From Geosiphon pyriformis (taxonomy: Eukaryota; Glomeromycota; Glomeromycetes; Archaeosporales; Geosiphonaceae), in the NCBI GenBank assembly GCA_016748015.1, contig JAAOMT010000129.1, positions 607,280 through 671,279 of the forward strand: 64,000 nucleotides of DNA. The letters run 5' to 3'. Every line of letters begins with the position of its first letter. The stretch's first letter is position 1. The notes under the pieces are model-generated. The model did no database searches. It was not told the origin of the DNA and worked only from the letters and a program-made list of their open reading frames with translations. The position numbers and the translations under genes were made by a program. Positions 47,220-57,105 of the stretch are shown here, one piece after another.

Positions 47220-49260
47220 GTGGCAGAATCAGAAATTATAGGAGCAAACCATTTAGAATTCACCAAATCTTTGTTTTAACAGTACAGCCAACAATTGGGA
47301 TTAAACAATAATTATTTTCCAGCAGAATCAGCCTTTAATTTCTACATCAACAATAAAATCACAGACTGCTTAGAAGGAACAGTTAATATTGAATCCGTAA
47401 GAAAAAATTTTTATACAAAATTGTTTTAACATACCAGTCTACCAAAAAATTACAGTTTTGCCCCAATCATTAGGGAAATCAATTAAACCATTGAAAAATA
47501 CACCCAACAACAATTCCCTATTATCTATGCAGACAAAGACAAAAGAAGATTGCAAACACCAGCAGGAATACCAAAACAGATACAACCACCTATTTGGAAG
47601 AAAACCAGAGTTGAATTACCAATCCATCCATTATACCATTATACATCAGGTAGTGCCATCAATATCATATCAACAGGCACATCCACATCAAACACAACAT
47701 CAACATTTGGACAACTCCTATTTTAAAGTAAACAAAAGAAAGCAGAATTACTAGGAACCTACAGTGATTATTTTGAAGAATTTAAATTGCGATTGCCAAT
47801 GCCATCAGGATTCCAATCACTACCACCTCAACTAGATTTCTGAAACATGAGTCTCTGGGAGATAACGGAATCAGAAGAGGAGGAAGAAAAAGAAGCCAAA
47901 GATCAAAAATTTATTTATCAAAACCTGATTCCAGAAAATCTGAACATTAAAAGTCTGAACTTTCAGACTTAGCAAGATTCAAATTTAGAAAATCTGGAAA
48001 TCGAAACTCCAAATTTTTAAACTTAGCAAAATCAGAATGATCGAAATCCCGACATTAATAATCAACAAAACTTATCTCCAGTAATTGTCATCAACCCACC
48101 ACCAGTTGCTCCACAACAATAGCCACCATCACAACCACAAATTCAATTACCATTTCAACCACCACAGCAACTAAACTTGAATCAAATGGCTTATGCTCCA
48201 ATAGCAAAACTCAAAAAGTTCACTAGAGAAGAGAACAATATCCAAGTATGACTAAATGATGTGGAAAAAGCCATCACAGCCAATGGATGGAATGATATCA
48301 GAGCCATATAAGTTATTCCCTATTTTCTCCAGGATATTACCAATTCATGATACCAAAGCTTAGTTAACAAACCTCAAGATTTCAATGCATTCAAGCTTGC
48401 ATTCCTACAATATTTCAGTAATAATAATAGCATTAACCAATTGGCAAACACTTTCACTACCATCAAGCAAAGAGAAAATGAAGTAGTCACTACTTACTTA
48501 GAATGCTTCCACAGAAATCTGCACCAGATCCAGACCATACAGGCTGATTATTTCACAGTGCCACAAATCCTAAATCAATTCATTAGAGGCTTGTGCAATA
48601 GCATTCTTCAATGCATATGTCCAATGCATCCTGCAGATTTTCAAGCTGCTATTATAAATGCCAAAGATTTTGAAACAGCTAAACTTGAAGCCAACCATGC
48701 TCAAGCCATTAACCTAGTAATGAATAGATCATTTGAATTGGATTCCAAATTGAAACAATTTAGTAATTTTATCAATCAAAAATTAGAGAGATACTTAGCT
48801 GACAATTATGCAATTTATTAACCACCACAATGACACAATAATTCAGGAAATGCAAATCATTTTCAAAATCAGTTGCATCCATTATCCTCAACCAATTAAC
48901 AATGGCAACAGGAGATGTGTGTTTGCCACTACTGTAGTAAACAAAAGCATTTGAAAATCAATTGCAGATTAAGGATAGAAAACCAATAATCGGAAAATCA
49001 ATATTAAAACTCTGATTGCCGATTTTAAACTCCGAGATATCAATCCAATCCAGAAATATATCAATGAAATTACTTACCAGTGATGCAGCTGCTAATTTAT
49101 TAACCACTGGTATATCAAATTCCACTTTATCAACTGGCAGCACTAGTAATATATCAACTATCACAGCCACAAATAATTTATTAGACATCTACAGTTTAAA
49201 TACTGTCATCAAACCCAGCTCAAATAACATCAGGAAATCTTAGATTAAGAGTTACTCAAA
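47220..49260 (+). pseudogene. gag of gypsy element 1
   Basis: Matches the better preserved gag of element 2 (61527 onward): AESEIIGANHLEF..., YFPAESAFNFY, then a Gln/Pro-rich stretch, a capsid-like helical part (MANTFTTIKQRENEVVTTYLECFHRN, INLVMNRSFELDSKLKQF) and a CCHC knuckle (CHYCSKQKHLKINC, about 48924-48966). The start codon that is ATG in element 2 reads GTG here (47220). Several in-frame stops and shifts. Confidence 0.8.
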
Positions 49261-49533
49261 ACTGGAGATTTAATTGTTCACCAACTGATCTCCAGCTTTT
49301 CCTACCAACCAACAGAATCACATTCTCGGCATTCAAAAACTGAGCATGGCCAAAACCTAAATTTCCAATACTATTTAAGTCTCCTGGTTACCCCAGAAGA
49401 TGCCCAACCCAATAATCCAGAAACCAACCTACAACCAACACTTACCAGCAATATTCTACCAGCTACCATTACTGAGAATGAATTACTAGATGCTATCTTC
49501 CCATTTGAACTCAAGGAACTGTCAACTATACTG

Positions 49534-49990
49534 TTGTTTAGTGGAACCACTCTTGAAGAAAAATCTATCACTGCTATGTATACTAATGCCAAAGTTGATG
49601 GCCACCCCATCAAACTAATCCTAGACAGTGAATCAGCTGGCAGCATTATCACAAGACAACTCATAGACCAATTAGGTTGCCAAGTTAATCAAACTGTTAG
49701 CGCCAGAATCATAATAGCTGATAGAGCGACCAAAACTCTGATTGGCAAAATAAATGACTTACCTATTGAAATTAACAGCATTATTGTACTTATCAAAGTT
49801 CTTGTAATGGAAGCAATCTAGTACTAAGCACTTGTTGTTAATGACTGGCTGTCCAAAACCAATATGACACTTGACTAGATTATACAAGAATTGCAAATTA
49901 GCCAGAACGGCCACTATAAATACATACCAGCCACCTGTGGCCACTTTAAGACTATTACCAATGACAAACCACTTATCAAATTAGAAGAAA
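49534..49990 (+). pseudogene. Aspartic protease of gypsy element 1
   Basis: TAMYTNAKVDGHPIKLILDSESAGSIITRQL is the retropepsin active-site strand. The expected Asp-Ser-Gly reads Asp-Ser-Glu (49624-49632), and element 2 keeps Asp-Ser-Gly at 63961. The flap region (IADRATKTLIGKINDLPIEI) and a tail with NDWLSKTN follow after a stop at about 49819. Confidence 0.8.
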
Positions 49991-50189
49991 AAGAAAAAAA
50001 ATATATCTGAGAAGCATATCAAGTTTCATGAGCCAACACCAAACACAACAAGCTATTACTAGTACTTTCCTGAGATAACAAAGGAAAAGAAAAAGAAGAA
50101 AACACACCCAAAGAAGATGCTACTAAAAAAGAAATAACTAGTGGTTGAGAAAGAGAATACTCATATGAGCTGATAAAAGAACCACCATA

Positions 50190-50450
50190 TATTCTTCTAA
50201 AATGTAAGAATTGTGGCAAGAAACTTTCTTTTATAGAAGTATAGATCATGCCAAATGAAAATTATTGGACAAAAACTTATTATTATTGCAAGTCTTGTCA
50301 CTGTAAATGCTACAGCTATCCAAAAAAACAAGGCAAATGGGACAACAAACCATGTTTTGCTTGTGGAGAACAATTGCTTGATGAAGAAATGTGAAACAAC
50401 ATTCCTGGTCAAGAAAGAACGTATGACATTTTATGCCAATACATAATCCT
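50190..50450 (+). pseudogene. Cys-rich zinc-finger-like segment of pol
   Basis: Three frames' worth of Cys pairs in order: CKNCGKKLSF (about 50202), YYYCKSCHCKC (about 50282) and KWDNKPCFACGEQLLDEEM (about 50334-50395). The CxxC spacing suggests a treble-clef or zinc-ribbon fold between protease and dUTPase. Partly interrupted by stops and a shift. I do not know a family for it. Confidence 0.5.
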
Positions 50451-50553
50451 CATTAGTGATTGGGTAAGTTGTGGTATGCCAATAACTGCTGTCTGGTACC
50501 ATGCAATCTCTCACTTGGATGATTACCCACATAATAAAAATGAAATCTGGTAG

Positions 50554-51876
50554 ATGGCGAATGTCAAAGTAAAAGGTGCCATGCCCAACAAAATATTGGA
50601 AATCAAGAACAACTCTCTGAAACCAGCCAACATTGTTCTGATTCCCAACCCAGACACTTTCCTGGACCTAAAAACAAGTCCAAAAGAATTCCATAAATAC
50701 TACCAAAATTTAGCACCAACAAAGGAGGAACAAGAGCAGTATTTAGCCCAAATTAACACTCAACTATGTGACCACTGTTTAATCCCATGTGACTTTCAAT
50801 ATTGTAATAAGTGTGACCTTATTTATAATCCACCAGCACGCATGATCTACATGATTCCAGAAGAAGAAAAACCAATTAGCAACTGCACATCAGAATTAAA
50901 ATCAATTTTCAATTCCAATTCAAACTCTAACAACAATGATAACAAAAACAACGGTTTCAGTTCCGCACAATATAACAACAAAATTAATAATAATTCAGAC
51001 TCCAATTCAAATCCCAAAACGTATATTGCACTTTTTGATCTTTCCAAAAAACAGGAACTTAGATGGTTTAGTGATAATAATAAAAGTATAATGTCAGAAC
51101 ACACACATAATATTAATGCAGAAGTTGATCTGAGATATCCAGAAAAAAATCTCATCAAATTAGAATCCTATTTGTGCACCTGTATTAATCTCAAAATAGC
51201 ACTGGAAATTTTGGCAACAAGGATGGTACAGTTAGCATCTAGAAGTAGCTTAGTCAAAAAGAGAATCAACATCAGAGAAGGAATAATTAATGCAGAATAC
51301 ATAGGAAATATTATTGCTATGTTACAAAATAACTCGAAAAAGGCATATATTATAGATCCAAATGAAAAGATAGCACAAGCAATATTCCTACCTTTGGTGA
51401 AAATAGCTCAGTTAGTATCAGTGAGAAACAAAGAAGAATTAGGAATTACAGCAAGAAGGATACAGAGATTTGGATCAATGGGTAGAATAGATGTACCAGT
51501 CAATATGGTAGAAAAAAAGGTTATTGACAAGGAAAAAATTATCTTCACCTGTCAATCAATCTCTATTCTACCATATAACCAGTACATAGTAGTCATAGAG
51601 AGAAAAGTAAAGGATCAGATCCAAATTTTTGAGGTAGAAGCAACACTTTGTAAATTAGGAAAAATTGAATTGATCAATTTATACATACCAGCTAAGAATT
51701 ATGGTTACATAAAAATTTCCATTTACAACAACACAGGAAATGTTATCAGGATACCAGAAGAAAAAACTATTGGATACTTAACTATTAAAATTAAAAACCA
51801 ACTGCCAGACATTATTCCAGACTTTCCACAACTTTGTAGATATGTGGATATTACATCACAAACAATATATGAATGA
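50554..51876 (+). CDS. dUTPase-like domain within gypsy pol (element 1)
   Basis: The longest intact frame of the element, 440 codons. Residues 72-87 form a Cys cluster (CDHCLIPC...CNKC), followed by an Asn/Ser-rich linker (~120-155). Residues 188-311 follow the five dUTPase motifs: NAEVDLRY (motif 1), ASRSSLVKK (2), GIINAEYIGNI (3), PNEKIAQAIFLPL (4) and RFGSMGR (5, usual GFGSTG). dUTPases hydrolyse dUTP to keep uracil out of DNA, and some retroviruses carry one. The motif 3 Asp reads Asn, and glycines in motifs 1, 3 and 5 read Glu, Glu and Arg, all one G-to-A step, so the enzyme is probably dead in this copy. Residues ~335-415 look like a beta-rich linker before reverse transcriptase. Confidence 0.75.
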   Translation: MANVKVKGAMPNKILEIKNNSLKPANIVLIPNPDTFLDLKTSPKEFHKYYQNLAPTKEEQEQYLAQINTQLCDHCLIPCDFQYCNKCDLIYNPPARMIYMIPEEEKPISNCTSELKSIFNSNSNSNNNDNKNNGFSSAQYNNKINNNSDSNSNPKTYIALFDLSKKQELRWFSDNNKSIMSEHTHNINAEVDLRYPEKNLIKLESYLCTCINLKIALEILATRMVQLASRSSLVKKRINIREGIINAEYIGNIIAMLQNNSKKAYIIDPNEKIAQAIFLPLVKIAQLVSVRNKEELGITARRIQRFGSMGRIDVPVNMVEKKVIDKEKIIFTCQSISILPYNQYIVVIERKVKDQIQIFEVEATLCKLGKIELINLYIPAKNYGYIKISIYNNTGNVIRIPEEKTIGYLTIKIKNQLPDIIPDFPQLCRYVDITSQTIYE

Positions 51877-51986
51877 AATAAATGTTATTTGCTCCAACCA
51901 GAACAATTGAAACAAATGAACATGGGAAACTTAGATCCACTACAACGTATGCAGCTCAAAATATTACTCAACAATTTCAATAATAT

Positions 51987-52824
51987 TGTTACAAGTGACT
52001 ATTTCTGATGTTGGATTAAATAACAAATCCATAACTTGGTGCTCAAATCTAGTTGCAGTTGATAGTAATTTGAAGGTTTGTATCTGAAGGGTTTGGTTGA
52101 GTTCTTTGTATAATGAACAGAGATTCAATGGTAATAGTTTTATCTATAGCTTTCCGAAACCACAGTTTTGTCAATTTCTTTCTCAGCTTAATGGCCGGTA
52201 TTCCTCCTGGTAAGCTATCTTCAATCGAGTGTTCTACCCTTATTTCTGGTCTTTTACCAGTCATGTTTATTCTGATGTCAGTACCCCATGCATTAATCCT
52301 TAATAGAGTTAGTAAACAACAATAAAATCAAAGCAAAAAATAAAGAAAAGAAAAGAAAATAAAGAAAGAAAAGAAATAAGCCAAGGTGATTTGCAAGTTA
52401 GTATTTCATTAATAGCCGTGATCAAGAGCTATTGTTCCAGTGTGATTAAGTATCAATTACTATTAACATGAAGTGTTGATAGTGGCAGCAGGTTTGAGAT
52501 AATAAACAGTTATTTATTTGTGGTTTAAAAAGTTGTTTAAATGAAATCTAAACTGAGAGGTCTGTCTTTTTAGCTTCTAATTCTACTGTTATATATACAT
52601 AATTGAGATTCTTCAATTCCTCAATTCTTCACAACAGGAATCCTGCAATTCCTTTGAGAGGAATTCTGGAATTCTGGAATTCTGTGATTTTTTGTGAAAA
52701 TCCTGTAATTCCTGGAATCTTGCAATTCCTGAGAGGAATTTTGGAATTTCACATTTTACTATGTCTACTTCTGATTGGTTAATAACTATGTTAATATATA
52801 TTCCCTATATTTTTATGAGTAACA
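51987..52824 (-). repeat. Solo LTR (family B) inserted in pol of element 1
   Basis: 838 bp, reverse complement of the LTR type at 60644-61467, with TGTTAC and GTAACA ends. It interrupts the reading NNFNN|IFANKNKFGRTDIIQHQ at the protease-RT junction. Flanks ATAT and ACAT look like a 4-5 bp target duplication with one change. No internal sequence remains, so the insert was probably reduced by LTR-LTR recombination. Confidence 0.9.
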
Positions 52825-54160
52825 ACATTTTTGCCAATAAAAACAAATTTGGCAGAACTGATATCATCCAACATCAAATCAAGACTGGAAATGCAATGCT
52901 AATTAAACAGAGAGCATATAAAGTATCACTAGCTAGCCATGAAATTATTCATCAAAAAATCAATTAGATGCTTGACAATAGGCTAATTTAGCCATCAATA
53001 AATCCATGGTCATTACCAGTAGTACTAATCCATAAGAAAAATAGAAAAATCCATTTTTGTGTGGATTACTAGAAACTGAATAGAGTAACAAAAGGAGACA
53101 GCTACCCAACTCCAAAGATCCAAGAACTTTTCAATGCTTTTAGAAGAAAGAAATGATTCTCAACATTAGACTTAAACAGTGATTACTGGCAAGTAGCCAT
53201 GAAACCAGAAGACAAAAAGAAAATGGCTTTTACAACTCAAGAAGGAAACTTTGAATTTGAAGTAATGCTGTTTGGCTTAATAAATATTCCAGCCACTTTC
53301 CAGCAACTTATAGAAATTGTCTATACTGGATTACTGTAGAAATTAGTAGTTGTTTACTTAGATGACATCAATGTGTTTTCCAAGACATTTGATGATCATC
53401 TACATTATCTCCAACAAGTGTTTGAAAGATTGAGAAAAGCAGAATTGAAATTAAATATGACTAAGTGTTTTTTCAGCAAAACAGAGTTGAAGTTTTTGGG
53501 ATATATAGTAAGCAAAGATGGAATCAAAACGGATCCAGACAAAATTAAGATTGTTAAGAACTTTCCAATACCAAATAATCTCATAGAATTGAGAGAATTT
53601 TTGGAATTTGCTGGATACTACTGCTGCTTTATCAAGAACTTTTCCAAAATAGTTCAATCACTACACTAACTCCAAACAAAAAACACTAAATATGAATAGA
53701 CAGAAATTCAGCAAGAAACTTTTAATATATTAAGAAGAAAGCTTATTTAAGCTTCAGTACTAATCTATCCAGATTATAGCAAACCATTCATAATCACAAC
53801 TGATGCATCTGGTCAAATATTGGAAGCAGTATTATCTTAGAAAAGACTGGACAGACGAGAATATCCAGTAGAAGTTTAAGTCCAGCTGAAAAAAACTATA
53901 GAACTCTAGTACTGGAATACTTAGCTATCTATTGGGCTGTTAGCAAATGAAAAAAATACTTGAGTCAAAAGTTTGATGTATACACTGATCACAAAGAATT
54001 GACTTCAATCCAAAAACAAGAATTCAGAGACGATTGCCATGTCAGATGAAAAATAGAACTTTTATCATTCAATTATACAGTACATTATAAAAAGAGAAAA
54101 GACAATGGAAATGCTGACAAATTGTCACAAATAAGACAAATCTAAAAACATTTTAACCAA
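52825..54160 (+). pseudogene. Reverse transcriptase and RNase H of gypsy element 1
   Basis: GRTDIIQHQIKTGNAMLIKQRAYKV opens the domain. Then PWSLPVVLIHKKN, FCVDY, FSTLDLNSDYWQVAM, the box VVYLDDINVFSKTF (YLDD about 53355-53366, both Asp kept), FLGYIVSKDGIKTDPDKI and the RNase H start PFIITTDASGQILEAVLS (about 53790). Stops stand mainly where Trp, Gln or Arg is expected. Not functional. Confidence 0.88.
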
Positions 54161-54176
54161 AAAAATATAACAAAAC

Positions 54177-55430
54177 ATGAATATACAAAAATACCAACAA
54201 TTTCAACATTATATAAATACCCAATTGTTCAAGGAGAAATTATCTCAAAAAAAACAAAACAACATAAAACAGCAATCAAAATATTTTATTAACCATCAAA
54301 ATATACTTTATCAGAAGAACAAAAAAAATTCAGATCAACTAACCAGAGTAATCACAGAACCAAAGAAAAAAACAATATTATTCACCATGTATTCAGATCC
54401 AACAGCAGGACATTTTCACAAAGAAGCAACAATAGAAAAAATCAGAAAAAGATACTATTGATCATCAATGTATTCAGATATTATCCAATATGTTTAAAAT
54501 TGTGATGCTTGTCAGAAAATAGTAGGAACAAAACCCAGTAAACCATTAAGACCAATTAAAGTGGGACAACCATTTGATCATATTGGAATTGATTTAGTTA
54601 GACTATTAACAATCACCAGCAGAAACAACAGATATATTGCAATAGCTATAAATTATCTCACTAAATGGCCAGAAGCAAAAACCATTCAAAGAGCAGATGC
54701 AGAATCCATCACCAAATTTGTTCATCAAGATCTGATATGTTGACACAGATGTCTAAAAGAACTATTATCAGATCAAAGAACTTACTTTGTAAATAGAACA
54801 TTAACAGAATTAAGTCAAAAATTTGGGATAAAAAGACCATTATCATCACTATATCATTCACAAACCAATGGGTTAGTTGAAAGATTCAATAAAACACTAT
54901 GTGAAGCAATAGCTAAAATCAGCCAAAAAAACCAGGATAAATAAGATTTGTTTATATTATCAGTATTATTTGCTTACTAGACAATGAAGCAAGATACTAT
55001 ATAAACAACATCATTTAAATTAGTATATAGTAGAACAGCAACACTGCCAGTAGAGATAAAAGTACAAACATATCCAACAGAACCAATAACAGAAGAGAAT
55101 TTCCAAAGAACATTGTTAAAAAAAATGTACAACTTAATGGAAACACTAAAAAACAAAAGGCAAAAAGCAGTTGATAATATCCAAAAGTCACAAGAAAATA
55201 AAAGGAAAGACATGACAACTAACTACCAGAGAAACCAGTTGAATCAAGATAGAAAACAAAGTACTTCTACATTGTACCAAAACGGAAAAACAATGGAGTA
55301 AAAAATTTGACCTCAAATGGGATAGACCATTTTACATAGAAGAAATTCTTAAAAATGGAGCTTATAAATTAAGATGGGACAACAAATCTTAGTCAAAGCA
55401 GCACATAATAATTGACTAAAACCATATTAT
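54177..55430 (+). pseudogene. Integrase of gypsy element 1
   Basis: Zinc-binding N-terminus (AGHFHKEATIEKIRKRYY ... CDACQK, about 54400-54515). Catalytic core with HIGIDLVRL (first Asp, about 54590), LLSDQRTYFVN (second Asp) and LVERFNKTLCE (Glu, about 54875), all three residues kept. End with KFDLKWDRPFYIEEILKNGAYKLRWD, a GPY/F-like module (about 55305-55380). Interrupted by several stops. No chromodomain recognised. Confidence 0.85.
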
Positions 55431-55774
55431 CATATAGTGTTACCATTTATCAGTAATATTCCACAATTAGGAGTACAGAAAATACTAATCCAACCAAATG
55501 AGATTCCACAAAATCTGGAATCAATCATAATCATTGAACCAAACATGTAAAATTGAACAATAAAAAGAGTATATAAAGACATGGTAAATGCAATAGAAGA
55601 CTTCAAAAAAATGAAAATCATAGACAACATCCATGCACTAGCACAACAACTATTCCAATTGATTCAACAACAGAATATGAAAATTATTATTAACCAACAA
55701 ACTATTTGATACTGAGATACCAGAAAGATACCCAAATACAAATTCAGAGAAAAACAGAAAACACTATTGACAAA

Positions 55775-56242
55775 ATGGTTTTGAAAATAAAATCAGCAAT
55801 AAAAGAATCAATAAATGTCACCACATATCAAGAATTGACCAAAAAAACTTGGAAATAATGGATACACAAATTTCCAAGGAACTTTTGTTATTTCCACTTA
55901 AGACAACACTTAAATATTCAGAACTTATACACAGATAAAACAAAACAATTATTTGATACAACAATACTATAACAACTGGAACAATTTATGAGAAAAAACA
56001 ATTTGACTATACAAGCAAGAGCCATATATCGGCTATATACTGAATTCTAAAACAGACCAGAAATCCTACTTAATACAGAAATGGATTCTATTACAGTTAA
56101 CCAAATAAAAAAAATAACCAACGCCCAATTTAAAGAATTACAGAACAGGATAACACAAATAATTCTCGAAAAAGAAGTTCAAAAAATACTCAAGAATAGA
56201 GAATTAGAATTAGGAGATTTGGGAAATCTCGATGGAACTTAA
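55775..56242 (+). pseudogene. Extra reading frame downstream of integrase, unknown
   Basis: 155 codons in one frame from ATG to TAA with only three internal TAA codons. Reads MVLKIKSAIKESINVTTYQ, later ARAIYRLYTEF, then a charged helix (NAQFKELQNRITQIILEKEV) and LELGDLGNLDGT. A further ~110 codons in another frame (about 55430-55710, SNIPQLGVQKILIQPNE, ALAQQLFQLIQQQNMK) seem to precede it. It occupies the place where some Ty3-related elements hold an env-like or accessory gene. No membrane segment seen. Function unknown. Confidence 0.5.
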
Positions 56243-56245
56243 TAT

Positions 56246-56261
56246 TAAAAGGAGAGAATAA
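56246..56261 (+). promoter_or_regulatory. Polypurine tract of gypsy element 1
   Basis: AAAAGGAGAGAATAA directly before the 3' LTR, the expected plus-strand primer site. Confidence 0.8.
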
Positions 56262-57105
56262 TGTTACTCATAGAACATAGGAAGTATATTAGCATATAAA
56301 TTAGCCAATCAGAAGTGGTCATAGTAAAAATGTGGAATTGCAGGATTCCAGGAATTTCAGAATTCTTATACAAAAGAATCGCAAGATTCCAGAATTCCAG
56401 AATTCCAGGATTTCACTAAAAAGAAATTGCAGAATTCCAGGAATTCCAAGATTCCTGGTGTAAAGAATTGAGGAATTGAAAAATCTCAATTATGTATATA
56501 TAGCAGTAGTGCTAAAAGTAGAAAAAGCAGAATTCTTTAGTTAAAGACCTCTTAGTTTAGATTTGATCTAAGCAATCTTCTATTTACAAATATTAATAAA
56601 TAATTATTTTTTATCTCCAATCTATTCTCTACTATCAACACTTCATGTTGATAGTAATTAATACTTAACTACACTGGAACAATAATTCTTGATTACAGCT
56701 ATTGACAGGATACTAACTTGCAATTGCTTTTGTTTATTTTTTGTTATTTTCTTTTATTTCTTTTATATTTCTTTTTGTTGACTAATTGATTAAAGATTAA
56801 AGTGCTAAATTATAGACGTTATAGGGACTAATAAAAGACCTATGAAACAAAAGTAAAACACTTATAGATTTGAAGATAGCTTATCTGGAGAATTACCAGC
56901 CACTACACTGAGAAAAAAATTTGATAGAATTGCAATTCCAGAAAGCTATTAAAACAATTATTAAATCTCTGTCTATTATACAAAAAACTTTACAACAAAA
57001 TCTTCAGATCAATCTAATTTTCCAAAACCAATGGCAAAATATCAATCAAGCACCAAGTTATGGGTTTGTTATTTGATTTGAGACCCCAAATAATCATTCA
57101 TAAAT
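56262..57105 (+). repeat. 3' LTR of gypsy element 1 (family A)
   Basis: Starts TGTTACTCATAGAAC and parallels the 5' LTR throughout. The final GTAACA reads ATAAAT, so the exact end is uncertain by a few bases, and no clean target duplication is visible. Confidence 0.9.

Larger units (their letters stand above)
46296..57105 (+). mobile_element. Ty3/gypsy retrotransposon, element 1 (10.8 kb), disabled
   Basis: 5' LTR 46296-47156, internal region, purine tract, 3' LTR 56262-57105. Order of domains: gag with CCHC knuckle, aspartic protease, Cys-rich segment, dUTPase-like domain, reverse transcriptase, RNase H, integrase with GPY/F-type end, extra 3' frame. PR-RT-RH-IN order defines Ty3/gypsy. Many stops and some frameshifts; it cannot move by itself. 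It sits inside LINE copy 3 and itself contains a solo LTR. Confidence 0.93.

Noticed and set aside
52049-52325. Reading frames on both strands within 51987-52824
   Set aside because: They lie in the solo LTR and recur at 61148-61342, so they are LTR sequence, not genes.
46296-57105. Exact 5-bp target duplication of gypsy element 1
   Set aside because: The flanks (ACCAC on the left, CTTTT or ATCTT on the right) do not match, and the right LTR end is altered.
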